From the NCBI GenBank assembly GCA_034401795.1, contig CM067367.1:77018237-77082236 (forward strand): a DNA stretch of 64,000 bases, written 5' to 3'. The first letter of the stretch is position 1. Each line of letters starts with the position of its first letter. This stretch comes from Chaetoderma sp. LZ-2023a. Taxonomy: Eukaryota > Mollusca > Caudofoveata > Chaetodermatida > Chaetodermatidae. The position numbers and the translations under genes are program-made. This document shows, in pieces, positions 11,943-24,788 of this stretch. The notes below the pieces were generated by a model, which did not search any database, was not told the origin of the DNA, and worked only from the letters and a program-made list of their open reading frames with translations.

Positions 11943-12164
11943 TAAGTCGTGATTACTTATAGGTAGTCAGTAATGGCGCGTATCCATTAGCAAAGAATGT
12001 AGGTATCTACAAATTATAAAATTTAATAAAAATATAATAACAAGATTGGAATTGAAATTCGTCACTGGTTTCAGAACGCAAGCTTTGAATCTGTGAAAAA
12101 TCTCTTGCATTCTCTGCAAATCGGTGACACATTGCCTTAGCTCTTGGAACCCTGGAATCCTAGG

Positions 12165-12320
12165 ATCTCAATTCCAAAATAACTATGCAGGTAAGCTAGT
12201 GAATATTTTGAAAACTAATTTGACAGGAACATGTTGCTGCCAGATGCGCCAGAAATAGCAACAGGTTCCAGTCAATTATTTTCAAAATATTCAAGAAAAT
12301 GTTTATTAAAAGCTTTTGAA
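12165..12320. mobile_element. PalB element, short form
   Basis: ATCTCAATTCC and CAGGTAAGCTAGTGAATATT lead into a hairpin (apex GTTGCTGCCAGATGCGCCAG) and then AAGAAAATGTTTATTAAAAG. The CRE arm is missing. Confidence 0.65.
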
Positions 12321-12984
12321 ATCGGTATTTAGGCCTCTGTTGTCCTCATATTTTATCACCCTCGTCCCGCAATGGGAAGAGGGTATTGCGATCGGGTCTG
12401 TCTTTGTGTGCGTCTGTCTGTTTGTCTGTCTGTCTGTTTGTGTTTATGTCTGTCCGCACGTGTATCTAATAAAACTGCTGATATGATTTGGCTCAAACTT
12501 TAACACAAAGAAGGAAGAGAGGATTTCCAGACGGTGGCGTGATAAAAGAACACAGATCCGGATCGGATCAAATTCTGGATCGATTGATATCTCGGAAACT
12601 ACTACGACGATTTTGCACAAATGTTAACATAAGAATTGGCGTGGCCATACACAAGGATTTCACAACCTTGGTCGTGATCCGAAGTAATCTGAAATCGAAA
12701 AATAAAAAAGAATCCGGGAAATCCGAACACCTTTTGTAAAACGTGACAAAACGGGGTTGGTGTGGTGGGTGGGTGCGTGGGGTGTATATGTTTGTGCGCG
12801 CGTGTGTGAGGGTCTGATATTTCTGATTGCTATTGTTGTAGTCTGTATAGGCAAGGTTACTGGCCTTGGATGGTTAGTGCACCGTCTTCTCTGACTGCTG
12901 TAGAAACAGACGGTTGTAAGTTTGCATTGTCTGGCTGGATCTGGCTGGATCTGGCTTAAAATATTCATGATTAACTTTAAATAA
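12321..12984. other. Intergenic stretch with a CTGT-rich tract
   Basis: A (TCTG)n-like tract at about 12400-12450 follows GGGAAGAGGGTATTGCGATC. The following 250 bp could be part of an unclassified dispersed repeat, but no second copy is present in the window. Confidence 0.35.
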
Positions 12985-13150
12985 CCTTTAAATGTGCTCA
13001 AAATTCTTCAAATGTTTCTCATGAAAATATCCATTTATAGATCAAGAGAATATTATTTTTTTGAAGATGTACCGCTGGAATGACGAGCTAGTCATTCCAG
13101 TAGTCAATTTTCAAAAATTCATTTTCTCATGATCACTACAGAAGCGTCTT
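12985..13150. mobile_element. PalA MITE copy, short centre
   Basis: TCTCATGAAAATATCCATTT is followed by a hairpin with CCGCTGGAATGACGAGC / TAGTCATTCCAGTAG. The apex is shortened compared with other copies and the ends are degenerate. Confidence 0.65.
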
Positions 13151-13815
13151 GGACAACTTGAGCGGTGGATGGTTAATGTTATCCGTTCGTTACAATAATA
13201 TCATCGTTCTAATGTAGTTGTTGAAAAAATCATCCAATCGCACGCGTTTCGTGAAAAATTATTATACAATGACAATAGGAATTGACGATGGTGAGGACAA
13301 TCTGTGTGGAATACTTATTGTGCTGTAAATTAGCATCAGGCCCGTTAACTTATATTTTTACAAGAAAACATAGAATTTATTTGTAGATTCGAGCCAATAT
13401 ATGTTTCGCCACTATTTACACGTTCCATAGCTATATTCCTGTTAGCGCTGGTCTGGATGGTGTCATTGCGGTCATTAGGTCGAATGTCAAATTAATTTGA
13501 CCTTGTTGGACAGTTGTATATGTCAAAAAAGAAAGAAATGCCAATGGTTTTGACTAAGATAATATAGTTTCGATTTGTACACGTGTTAGCTCACCTGGAC
13601 GACCTCTATAATCGTGATCTGTCTGTCTGTCAGTCGGTCAAAAATTTCCACACGTTTCGTTATTTGCTTATATATAACATCGACTTTGGCTGAAATGTTG
13701 GGCAATATCTTTTGAAGCTATAATTACAATGTGGCCACAGCTTAAAGCAGAGTTATGTTCCATGCTTAATTTTCAACCTATTGTGACCTCTATGAAAATA
13801 CGCTTGTTTCGTCAA
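13151..13815. other. Intergenic stretch, nothing recognised
   Basis: A short CTGTCTGTCTGTCAG tract lies near 13618. No coding signal was seen. Confidence 0.4.
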
Positions 13816-13819
13816 TGAA

Positions 13820-14135
13820 CCTTTCCAGTCTTGGCTATGCCCCGCCCATCCCTAGTTAAGCTCCGCCCATAGCTTACTCGTGTTGGGATCGATCGATCTC
13901 TGAACTTCTGGGCTATCAATTTCCATAAAATTACACAGGGAAATCTGTTGAATATTTTAAAACTAATTTGACTGGGTGCAGTCAAATTAGTTTCAAAACA
14001 TTCATTATAATGTTTATTAAATGCAGTCAATTCGTATAACGTGTCGTACTATTAAGGGTTAATGGCGGACTATATCGGGTACGTCATGATTATGACGCCA
14101 GCCTATACGTCACGTAGTTGATTATGACGTCATGA
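13820..14135 (+). mobile_element. PalB element, near full length
   Basis: It begins CCTTTCCAGTCTTGGC, has the GCTCCGCCCATAGC arm and GGGATCGATCGATCTCTGAA, then a shortened hairpin (GACTGGGTGCAGTC apex), AATGTTTATTAAATGCAG, and the CRE arm with TTATGACGCCA and TTATGACGTCATG. It lacks the GTTGCTGCC apex seen in longer copies. Confidence 0.8.
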
Positions 14136-14139
14136 TTGA

Positions 14140-14650
14140 GTGAGGAAATGGATTCATGAATTGTTTTTAGAAATTCGTTTATTATTAGGTCAGCACGACA
14201 CGCTGTGTTGCTTTTGAGCTGGTCAATCGTAGAGTTTATCTATTCTACTGAGAATGGATTGTTGAATACGCTATTTTTGCTTGTCTTTGCTAAAATTCTG
14301 AAATCGCGGGCCGTGTCATCATCGTTTGTCACTTCATTTAGTTTTTTAAAGGGTTCGACGAGGCTTTCTAGAAAAATTTGCACACGTTTCGTGTGTGTAT
14401 GATCTTGAACTCTTGGCATTTTCCAGAATTGTTTGTGGTCTTGGTCTTTCATATTGTGTAATCCATTTGAAAAATCTTTAAAATTACGTTTGTACTGTTT
14501 ATGACGCTCTACTTCGTAGCTTTTGCTTTATTTACGGTTATGTCGTCACCAGCCAGTGCGTCTAAGTACTTCGCATTGCTTCCAACCTAATCAATGTGAG
14601 TTAACCAGTTAACACCAATCTTACAAATCAGATGCGATAAATTCTGGTGA
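14140..14650. other. Intergenic stretch, nothing recognised
   Basis: No gene or repeat supported. Confidence 0.4.
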
Positions 14651-14654
14651 ATGG

Positions 14655-14735
14655 CAGGGAATATTCTGCAATAGGCAGCAACATCTCCCAGTCAAATTAG
14701 TCTCAAAAGGTTCAACATTCAACATGTTGAAGATT
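14655..14735. repeat. PalB half-hairpin
   Basis: AGGCAGCAACATCTCCCAGT then CAAATTAGTCTCAAAAGG: a right arm with apex only. Confidence 0.55.
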
Positions 14736-14739
14736 TTCG

Positions 14740-16727
14740 ATCTCCGATTACACAAGATTATGATGACCACTACGACTTCGGAAAGACTTGTGATGTTTAA
14801 AAGATTGCTGCGACAATCTATCTTTCCGACGCTGTAGCGGTACTATTGCTGGCTCGCCTCTTCCGATTTTATGAAGATATTTCTATTAGCAATACGGGCC
14901 TATCTGACTTATCAAAGATGCTCAGGTAAGGCACGATGGTGTTTCGTGCTTCTGGAGTCAAACACAACTACGACTAGCTACTTATATTATTACGGTTATT
15001 TATTGGCTATTATACTTATAACAATGTCGACTTTTACTGTCGAGAATAAAGGCTAAACTGTGCATATATTTCTGAATAATTACTAGATGGATTACCCCCA
15101 GCTCTACTGATCTGATATCCAATCTAACGTTATACTATTCGACTACTCAAATTCTATTATACGCTACTGCTATAATACGAGATAATACTTCCTGCGAAAT
15201 CACAGAGGTAGACTCTTACCTACATGAATCAACGATGGTAAAAGATTAAAGATTTAAGAGACGAAGTGCCTCTTATATACAAATTACATTTTCCTAACTT
15301 CTATACATATTACGATATATAGATCTATATATATCGTAATACATAGTCCCTGTTCCTTTCATCATTCTAGGTAGACATAACCACAGTTCGATTGGCCCGC
15401 ACCATTCTTGCCTCCAATCAACATCTGCTTATCCCTTCCTAGAAGTTTATACCTATTCTCGTTTGTCGTTCTGACCAATCCCTGGGGGTCCAACCTCTCG
15501 ATTTCACTTTGAAATGAGTTCTTTTGTTTCTCTGCCACAGAGTTTGACTAGATGCTCATTGATTATGACGTCATCTCGGCCAATCAAACTCTGGGCTTCT
15601 CTTCTAGGGATTCATTACTAAACATGTTATATCTACACGCTAACTCTGGCAAAGCGGTTCTAGCTGGTTCTGATTTGATGCGATCTGTCAGCTAACTAAC
15701 AACATTACGGAATGTGTTGTTGTAGCATGCCTTTCTTTGATTGACATATAGTTGATATACAAATTTCGATTGTGTTATTAATTCCTACAGGACGCTACCA
15801 TGCCTCTGTCCTGTCCCTTGCCTATCGTGGATAAGCCTGTAGGAAACGAACGTTAATAAGCACATGAGCTGTATGATCTCATTGCCAGCTGGTGTTGTTG
15901 TACTTGCTTAAGGGAGTCGGAATGCCGACCGTCAACAACTATATGTCAGTCTGTTTCCTATAATTCTCTCGATTCCCATTGATTCGTATCTATTCTTATA
16001 ACTCTATTATTTACTAAACTAACGGCCTAAATGACTGCTGAATATTATAAAAGTGTATGCCGATCCCACAGCAACAACTTTCATCTTCAACTATTGACAG
16101 ATATCATCAGCTCAGCACCGCCGGTCTTATTCCAATCAATTCTGACTTCTAACTTATAATGATGAATATACTATTACAGTTTCAATCTGGTTCCTATTCC
16201 ATTTCTGCGAAACTGTACCACTACTAGCACTGGTCAAAGTCAACCAGTGCATCCTACTACTACGTATCTAATTGCTACTACTGCTATTCACTCAGTTCAG
16301 CAGCTCACCTGGTATTTTCAAATATGAGAATTTCACTGAGGTCTTACTCGCAAATATAAGACGTCCACCGGGGTCATGACTTCCCGTAAGACAATCCGAT
16401 ATCTACAATGTGTAATCGACAGGTTTCCTATATAGTTGTTTTGGAATGAAGACACTGCAATGCCTAGGGTGAATGGGTTAAAAATACTTGCTCTGCGCTG
16501 CTTTCTTGACATTTTTTCATGGATTTAAGAAAATATTCGTTTTCATCAACCAGGCGCCCAGTAGGGGTCTACTTAGTGCACTGGATACATCTGATCCAGA
16601 AGTAATATTTACAAGCTTATAGCCATCAGACATCGCTTCGTTAGAGTCGATGATTTACAAATTATACATTCCTAGGATCGTCCGAATAATGGGCTGGTCT
16701 GGCCAATATAGCTGACAGACCCGTGGC
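14740..16727. other. Long intergenic stretch; one small palindrome
   Basis: No gene was recognised over about 2 kb. A near-perfect AT-rich palindrome sits at 15309-15341 (TTACGATATATAG meets CTATATATATCGTAA around AT). A short frame at 14871 (MKIFLLAIRAYLTYQRCS) happens to run into CAGGTAAGG, a donor-like sequence, but nothing else supports an exon. Confidence 0.4.
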
Positions 16728-17145
<418 letters not shown>

Positions 17146-17189
17146 GTACATGGGAGTGACCGTGTCCGTGCACTCGCGCACGAGTCAAT

Positions 17190-17650
17190 GATGCTAAAAA
17201 TAATTTTTATTTGCCCAAATTAATGTATTCGTCTTTAAAATATCTACGATTTTATTGTCAAATAATTTCATACGATATGCCCGTGACTATAACGATGCTG
17301 ATTAAACTCTGACTTAATTGTGAAACGTATACATAGGACGTGTCCCGTTTCATTCTTCGTGTTGGTGCTAATTTGATGCTAATTGTAAGTGCCGTTGCTA
17401 GAATGTGTTATTGTTGTTGTCAAAGAAAGCAACGCATTCCATCAACAAATGGACAGTTACATCGGTAAAAGTGTACTAGTTTACTTTTAGAATCGTGATT
17501 GGACAAATTATCCTGTATTTGTAGCGACAACGTGCAAGAAATGTGCTTTTGGTTCCGAATTTCATGTAGGCCTACTATTCTTGTTGTTTTGAAATTTAAT
17601 TTCTGCGCAGACTTATCATTTAAGACGTACATATAAGATAAGACAAATTA
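17190..17650. other. Intergenic stretch, nothing recognised
   Basis: No gene or repeat supported. Confidence 0.4.
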
Positions 17651-17654
17651 TTTA

Positions 17655-17850
17655 GAATGCATTAAATATTTTGAAACCAATTTAACTGGGAGCCAATGCT
17701 ACCGAAGGTAGCAGCGACTTCCAGTCAAATTAGTTTCAAAATATTATTAATATTATTATCATTAAATAGTCTGCAACCAATTTAACTGGGACCCGAATGT
17801 AGCAGCGGCTTCCGGTTAAATTAGTTTCAAAATATTCCACAGCTTTCCAA
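17655..17850. repeat. Two PalB hairpins in tandem
   Basis: Two hairpins follow each other: one with ACCAATTTAACTGGGAGCC, the second with ACCAATTTAACTGGGACCC, each closed by a TTAGTTTCAAAATATT arm. They share the same variant arms, so they look like a local duplication. They lie about 130-320 bp upstream of a candidate first exon. Confidence 0.7.
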
Positions 17851-17973
17851 CATGCTTGTTTACAAATGAAGATTCTGCGACGTCTGAATGGACGAAGAAT
17901 CGACAAATCCAAAGTTGGTAGAATTTTGATACTTTGGCAGTTGTGACAGATATTTCAGTACCTATATTTCAAA

Positions 17974-18067
17974 ATGGGAGCGAATAAGGAAATGCGAAGA
18001 AAACGTTTCTCGTTATTTAAGAAAAAGGAGAGGAAAAGTGAAGTTGAAATTGATCTCCATCAACTAG
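17974..18067 (+). CDS. Candidate coding first exon A (basic N-terminus), phase 1 donor
   Basis: An ATG at 17974 opens 31 codons plus one base, ending at CTAG|GTAAGA (donor at 18068). The encoded peptide is strongly basic in the middle (RRKRFSLFKKKER) and turns acidic/hydrophobic (VEIDLHQL) at the end. It resembles the peptide at 30527-30629 in order and composition (R-x-RFSL-x-KKKE, then L/I-D-L), and both exons end in phase 1 at a G|GT donor. That shared design is what raises this above a chance ORF. I do not recognise the protein; such a start could be a cytosolic tail or a nuclear-localisation-like segment. No downstream exon was identified and no promoter element is obvious. Confidence 0.5.
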
Positions 18068-18179
18068 GTAAGAAATGATATTGTCTTGTGATTTTTAATT
18101 GAATAATGTGTAATTTTCTTAAAATATAATTAATGTCAGGTACTTTTATGCATTCTTACGCATAGATGATGGCAATACC

Positions 18180-18230
18180 TCCGTCGTCGTGGTCGTCCTG
18201 GTCGTGGTCGTTGTGGTCGTGTGCCTTGTG

Positions 18231-18279
<49 letters not shown>

Positions 18280-18300
18280 TCGTCATCGTCGCCGTTGGCA
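18180..18300. repeat. (GTC)n trinucleotide tract
   Basis: GTCGTC repeats with GTG interruptions give long Val, Arg or Thr runs in three frames; no gene is supported. It lies in the putative first intron of candidate exon A. Confidence 0.93.
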
Positions 18301-18526
18301 CAGCCACCACCACCACCGTAGCCGCTGCCATCATTGGCGATGTCGGCGGCGGCGGTGGCGTCTTCACCAAAATGACTACGATCAACACCATCGTCCTCAT
18401 GACACTAATCGTAATCACCACATTCACTATGGTCATGGGCCTCTCATCATCGTCATCATCGGCGTCGCTATTGATACAGATGTAATATAAAGGTCACATT
18501 AGTGATATAGCTATTATTGGCAAACG

Positions 18527-18528
18527 AC

Positions 18529-18564
<36 letters not shown>

Positions 18565-18566
18565 GA
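18527..18566. repeat. (CAT)n tract
   Basis: About a dozen CAT units directly upstream of a PalB copy. Confidence 0.95.
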
Positions 18567-18583
18567 TGAAGAGATGATATAAT

Positions 18584-19117
18584 GGACCTTTCCAGTTTTG
18601 TCTTTACCCCGCTCATCTCTAGCTAAGCTCCACCACGCATTGCCTGTGTTGGGCTCGATTGATCCCTGCACTTTCTGAAGCGTAGGCAAAGCTTAGTTAG
18701 AAATGACCGTGTTTAAGCTAGGAATAGAGGTCTCTATTTACGCCAATTATGGGGAAGTTAGTGGATTAATTCAGGTTTAGCTATGCCCGCCATATGAAAT
18801 GCCTGTGCTGCGATCGATCAATCACTGCACTCAATAAATCTCAATTTACAGAAAACTGTACTGTAGGTAAACTGTTGAATATTTAAAAACTAATTTGACT
18901 GGGTGCTGTTGCTACCACATCGGCCAGTAACATTAGTGTCAAAATATTCAACAGCATGTTTATTAAATCGTAAAGCCATACAATTAGTACAACTGTACGG
19001 ACTATTACGCGGTTAAGACGAACTAAATCGAGTCATTCATGATGTAATTGATTATTACGTCAACATGTATGCGACGTTTTTGATTATGACGTCATATGAT
19101 TAATTGAAAAGCTGGAG
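18584..19117 (+). mobile_element. PalB element, long form
   Basis: It starts GGACCTTTCCAGTTTTG, repeats the GCTCCGCC-type arm twice with AGGCAAAGCTTAG between, carries TCGATCAATCACTGCACTC, a hairpin (apex GTGCTGTTGCTACCAC), CAGCATGTTTATTAAATC, and the CRE arm with TGACGTCA at 19086-19093. The start is complementary to the end of the copy at 23487-23892 (CAAAACTGGAAAGGTC), which defines the family's terminal inverted repeat. Confidence 0.8.
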
Positions 19118-19119
19118 TT

Positions 19120-19675
19120 AATCTTTGGCACTAAAATTAAAAGTGATTCTTATCGTCAACTTTGTCTCTCGTCTCTGTATTTTCCAATCCATCTTTGACC
19201 TTCAATGTTGGTGATTTAAAGATCCAAATTGGCATATCGTAATGACTTCAGCGTTGTTAAACATGACTAAAATATATTAGTCTCCTTTATGTGTGCATAC
19301 AATCTAACATAGTCGATGTCTGAACACGATTTATCAAGTTGTTTTCCAATTGGCTCTGTAGAGTTTTCTGTATCCGCCTCGTTACCTGATTTTTGTGCAA
19401 TTTTATTTGGCCGTTTTAAAAATAATTCTTGCTCAAACCCCCATACCCCAGATCCATATTACAGTACGGGGATGACAATCATGTTACACGGTTTGCATTG
19501 TAGTTCAAAGAGTACATTATTTTCGTTTATCTTTTTGATTAATGCACACATTGGCTTTTTGCCTTAATTTAGATGGTTAGATGACACTTTAAAAACCCCG
19601 CACAAGTCGATGCATAACACATCCCTCCTATTGGGAAGATCGAGGAATGGTGTTGTAAATCAAGAGCTATATTAG
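19120..19675. other. Intergenic stretch, nothing recognised
   Basis: The + strand frame at 19316-19567 has no recognisable family features. Confidence 0.35.
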
Positions 19676-19679
19676 CCCT

Positions 19680-19905
19680 TTAACCCTCGAATTTCTTCAA
19701 GAAAATTTAAATTTTCTCCTAGAAAATGTCCATTTCCAGACGAAGAGAATTCTATTTTTGAAAATGTACCACTGGAATGACTGGCTCTGTTATCGAGCCA
19801 GTCATTCCAGTGGTAAATTTTCAACAACTAGTCTCTTGTTTGTCTGCAAATTTCTCAAGATCAGTGTAGAAGCCATTTTTGACTGATATTAGTGTTAAAG
19901 GGTTA
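19680..19905. mobile_element. PalA MITE copy, opposite orientation
   Basis: TTAACCCTCGAATTTCTTC on the left, then AAATTTAAATTTTCTCC, the hairpin (CACTGGAATGACTGGCTC with loop TGTTAT), and GTTAAAGGGTTAC on the right. The order of the outer arms is reversed relative to 683-923 and 11693-11942. Confidence 0.8.
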
Positions 19906-20099
19906 CACTGAATGCTTTGTAGTATTCATATTATGATTAAATAACGGATAGAAACCATAAAACCTGTGTCAAGAACACGGTTTCCATTGGACAACTGCCG
20001 CGCCTATACAAGGATCCGATCTGTCACCCAAGTATGTGCACTATGCTCTGCGGCTGCATGAAGCCTTTGAACTCGAAAGGACAAAAGACCTAAATTAGA

Positions 20100-20190
20100 C
20101 AATTTAATAAACATTTTTTGATTATTTTGAAATCAATTTGCCTGGAAGCTATTGCTGCCGATTGTAGCCGAGGCGATGTTTTGAGTACCT
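20100..20190. repeat. PalB fragment
   Basis: TTTAATAAACATTTTTTG, TATTTTGAAATCAATTTGCC and GCTATTGCTGCCGATTGTAG are present; the right arm is lost. Confidence 0.55.
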
Positions 20191-23015
20191 CCCCTCTGAG
20201 TTGACTAGATAGGATTCATTGGAGCGGTTGAGAAATGATAACTTCCCGCGGAATCTGAGGAGTCAAAGAAGAGTTCCATTTCGGTTACTAACCATTAGAA
20301 ACAGAAGGCTAAAGATTTAACACGGGGTCATTCAGCCACGGGAATTCATTTATAGGCTATCTCAACACGGATACCGATAAACAACCGTACATGAGTGTGT
20401 TAATCATACGCGTAGCAATTAGATGCAGTCAATTAAAAATCTGAAATGACGTCGAGTTCTTCCTATATGCAGAGGAAGATTATGGTTGCGGATGTCCGGA
20501 TTTGGGGTGGGTGTGGTGGGGTGGGACGGTGGTGGTGGGGTGGGTGGGGTGGGGTGGGGTGGGGGTGTCTGATGGGATGCAATCTGGGGTTAGGGAATGG
20601 AGAATTACATCATTATAGAATGAATCTATTTTACCAATATAATTTCATAATAACTGGACAAGTTTACGGGTTACTATATAACTATCAAGTTTTACAATAT
20701 CAGTTTCCTATCAATAAAGTATGTTTGGAACATAAGAATTGCACTATCCTAAGATATACTGTTGGTTAACGCGAGCGTGACGGGACGTCCGTAGGCACAC
20801 TATGGAGGTTATGCAGACATTATAATGGAGGGGTTCGAAGGTTAAAATGCAGGTTTTATGGAGGTTATACCTAGTGTTTGGCGGAAGTTAAATACGGATG
20901 TTTTGAGAAGGCTAAAACGCATGTGATAAGAAGCTACGGTGTCAACTAACATGACTATGAGGTATAGTCCCAGAAAAGAGATGGCGATGCTAGGGTGTCA
21001 CACAACACAGTATTCAAGTTATGTGTAACAGGGAGTTCTAACCCAACTCACTAAACAAAGTAATTAAGTTGACAAAGTTTAACGGATTTCTAAAACTGAA
21101 AAGTGCAGAGAGTTCTAGCCTTACTCAATAAACAGATACTCAAGTTTTGGACGGATTTCTTCAGATGAAATGTGTTATCTGCGTGCGTGACATGGGGAAA
21201 TGAGCACACTGCTGAAGCTGTCATCGGACATGCGTAAGCTCCTAACGACTTCCGACAATGATTGACAGCTGTAGCAGGAGAAACATAAGATGAATAAATA
21301 AGGAATATTGGTCTCATGACCAGAGGATAGAGTATGAGGCAGCTGCTATACAAGTCTACACGTGATGATAACAACAACAGCTTATTACAATATGATAGAA
21401 GCCTAATATCTTAATAATGAGAACTTAAATAATAATAAAAGTCTAGTATAATAATCTACCAGCTGCTCTTAAAATCTTCCATTTGCATTTTAAGCAAGGT
21501 AGTGAGGTCACCATGGAGGTATGTTGCGAGTCTCGCAGCCTGTATTGTATGCTTAGAGGATATCTCTGAGTTAGTGTGAATTGTGGTCTTACGGAAAAAC
21601 CCTTAAGGTGGTCAATTGCCATGGATAATATAAGGTGTGACCGGACCTCCACTGGCATGAGAAAATAACCAATCAGTAGCAATGGTTACTTAGAGAATAC
21701 TAACATATAAATATAATGGGAGGTTGCCCTATAAACATCTCTTGACATATTATCTTATGAGATATCCAGATACGGTCCCGATAAAATCTCTTTCAGTATC
21801 ATACACGGTGTAAATTGGGTTTGCTTGCAATAGCATTGAACCATATGGTTATATTGTGCTGAGTTATTGAAAATCAAGTTGTCTGATATTTCTTTTATAT
21901 GTTGATTTATGGGAATGTCATTTACTGGCATAAAATAAGCTTAAATGTTATCAAAAAATGGAACTATATTTTCTTCAAATCTACATACGCTACCAAATGC
22001 ATTCTGGAGCATTTAATTATATTTGCCATTAAATTACGAAAATCTTGCTATGTTTTATGGGAAATGAATCTACATGTTAATATAAATAAAGTTATTTTGA
22101 TTTATATGTAAATTTAAAATAGACTACGCTGGGAAATTTTATTTAAATGTCAAATACCCGATAATATTGCTCACGAATAATTCGAGCTGATAACGAGCGT
22201 GTCATCAATCGCAGATCTGTCTCTAGGAATATAATTCGAAACTAATTCCAGCGTGATGAAGTACGCGATCGATTCCCTTCAATGTGACCTGACAGATCAG
22301 TGCACGAACTTTCTATGTTATTTAGCTTAATGTGTATCAACACCGGGAGATTAGCAGTCGTGAAATTGATTATATGCTCCACCTAATCCAGAGCACTTAA
22401 TCTTTTCTGACAAAGTCATGTTATGTAACCGGGGAAAATCGACTACATTTGGATAGAACCATATAAAGTGAGATGCGGTCTACCAAACAAACACGTCGTT
22501 ATCCTATCCTCTGCACCATGAATTCCCAGAATCTAGTAACTATGTAGATAATTGGTTGAAAGTCGTTGTTTTAAGCCGCAGGAACGTGGGGTTTAATGCC
22601 TTGTCTTTGAGAAACATACATGTTATTGGTGACAAGATGTGGACTGTTTCCTAGCCATATTCATACGTATTGCGTGACTGATTAGAAGAATGCGCACCTC
22701 GTCATGGCTACTCGACCACTGGGATACACTACTATCAGGTTGCGGAGCACGGGGTGGGTGTCGGCTAGGCGGTATACCGGTTTGATACCGGAAGCCGGTG
22801 TGGTAACATTAACGGTATGAACATGGTTTGATGTATTCAGTGAACATCATGTATTGTATTTAAGGCTAAACCTCGATTGCATGATTTCAATTAATTGCGT
22901 GTTGTGATTGCCAGATAGACTGGCTGCATCTCAATAAGTTATGGTGTTGTATAGAAACTACATCACACACGCCTTTATTCATGTCGAAACTGTCACATGA
23001 CAGATATGAACATCA
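20190..23015. other. Long stretch with no recognised gene; one G-rich tract
   Basis: A GGTGGGGTGGG-type tract lies at 20505-20575. The rest (about 2.7 kb) shows no long ORF with family features, no hairpin MITE and no clear RNA gene. Confidence 0.4.
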
Positions 23016-23019
23016 AAAG

Positions 23020-23340
23020 AGGCATCCATTTCTAGCTTTGCCCTCCCATTCTCAAAATCTAAACTTCAATGTAACATACGGAAAGCTGTTGAATATTTGG
23101 AAACTAATTTGACTGTGGTTGTTACTGTCTGTAGCAGCAACAGCCCTCGGTCAAATGTGGAACAAAATGTCCAACAGCATTTTTATTGAATTGTAACGTC
23201 ATCAAAAATATATAAATCTTACACTTTGTGACTGATTTTTCCAGTTTAGTGAAAGGATATAATTTTGATTATGACGTCAGTTAACATGTTCCGTAAATGA
23301 ATATGACATTAGGTACTTTAGTGACAGAGCAGACGCCTTC
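23020..23340 (+). mobile_element. PalB element, diverged
   Basis: CATCCATTTCTAGCTTTGCC, then a hairpin (GCTGTTGAATATTTGGAAAC on the left, apex CTGTCTGTAGCAGCAACAG), CAACAGCATTTTTATTGAAT and a CRE arm with TTATGACGTCAG. Confidence 0.7.
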
Positions 23341-23486
23341 ATACTAGTGCATCATCTAACCTCGTTCATGTCATCTGCCACAAAATAGCGATTGTTCTAT
23401 GCTCCACCTTCTCAAGGCAGCATAGGCTTACACCGTGTAAGTCACCGTGCGAAGACAGTTTTCAACTAATTCTTGGTTTGATTGCC

Positions 23487-23892
23487 AGTAATGGACCCTA
23501 GCAGGTTTAGCTATTCCGCGCCCATCTCTAACTAATCTCCACCCATACCTCGCTCGTTTTTGGATCGTCGATCTCTGAGCTACCTGGCTATCAATTTCCA
23601 GAAAACTATACATGCAAGCTGTTGAATATTTTGAAACTAATTTGACTGGGTGCGGGTTGTTGCCTATGGCATGCCTATGACAGCAACAGCGTCCAGTTAA
23701 ATTTGTTTCAAAATATTCAACAGAATGTTTATTAAATAGCAAAGACACACAATTCGTACAACGTGTCGGACTATTAAGCATTTAAGAGACTAAATCTAGT
23801 CATTCATGCTGTAATTGATTATGACGTCAACCTACACGTCACGTTGTTGATTATGGCGTCATATGATGGATGGACAAAACTGGAAAGGTCTT
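23487..23892 (+). mobile_element. PalB element, full length
   Basis: About 405 bp: GGACCCTAGCAGGTTTAGC start, the GCCCATCTCTAAC arm, a hairpin with a doubled TGGCATGCCTATG apex, AGAATGTTTATTAAATAGC, a CRE-type arm (TTATGACGTCA), and an end reading GATGGACAAAACTGGAAAGG. It shows the whole family order: CGCCC arm, hairpin, TTTATTAAATAG spacer, CRE arm, inverted terminal repeat. Confidence 0.85.
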
Positions 23893-24267
23893 TTGTAAGC
23901 TCCTGAACGATAATAACACGATCACTGGAACATCCTTTCTGGAATATCGCCTGTTCCATCTTGATCTAATCTTTTCCATGTCTACGTCATACTATCAATG
24001 CTCGGTATCGTTCATTGCTGTGGTGGTGCTTCAAGGATGGTCGCCAGTGGGAAGCTATATAGACAGCCAGATGACAGGCGAGTGCAACAGAAAATAGAGA
24101 TCTAGGAACTCATGTGAATACATACATTCCCATCGGTTCTTTAAAATTCATTCCAGACCTAGACGTCAAACGAACATTAGAGGTATGGGTAACTACGATC
24201 GATGTTTTTTTAACTTCATCAACCTGTGATGGTAATTTCAATTTCAAGTTTTTTACCATGAATTTAG

Positions 24268-24270
24268 TCA

Positions 24271-24354
<84 letters not shown>

Positions 24355-24362
24355 CACGCATT
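24268..24362. repeat. (ACGC)n tract
   Basis: About twenty-two ACGC/GCAC units. The Ala-Arg-Thr-His or Arg-Ala-Cys-Val frames across it are artefacts. Confidence 0.97.
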
Positions 24363-24788
24363 CGCGCACGCACGCGCTCCACTTCAAAATCAGCGCACCC
24401 ATGGTTAGTAAACTTGTCGTCTCTCAATATGTCCTACTTGCTTTCATTTAACATAACAACGCCGCTAACGCCGGTTACTGGGCAATACAGACTGACACAA
24501 GTTGGCGCAGTACCGGCCCAGCAACCAGCGATAATCCGGGAACTCTTGTCATCGCGTTAGCCACGGCGTCCTTGTTCTACCAGAATGGGCTAAATTTAAA
24601 GTGTAATAATACTTTGTATTTTAGAATTGCCACAGGAAGCTAATCCAGTATGGTTAACTATTATTCAAATAATGCCATCTGACGACATTTCTCAACGAGG
24701 CACTGTCATTGAAGGGTTTCATTTCTGGCGTGGAATCATACATTTTTGTAACTTGATATTGCTTCATATCGGCGTAAACATAACACTC

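Noticed and set aside
14871..14930. A signal-peptide-like first exon (MKIFLLAIRAYLTYQRCS) ending at CAGGTAAGG
   Set aside because: One short hydrophobic frame plus one donor-like sequence is expected by chance in this much DNA; no paralogue or upstream support.
18146..18490. Thr-, Val- and Arg-rich frames
   Set aside because: Produced by the GTC trinucleotide repeat.
23428..23781. 117-codon minus frame, with a related one at 10178-10486
   Set aside because: Both are translations of the PalB hairpin and spacer (shared TNLTG-type peptides); no evidence of selection for coding.
24110..24560. 105-148-codon frames on both strands
   Set aside because: Mostly ACGC repeat; the non-repeat ends have no recognisable domain.
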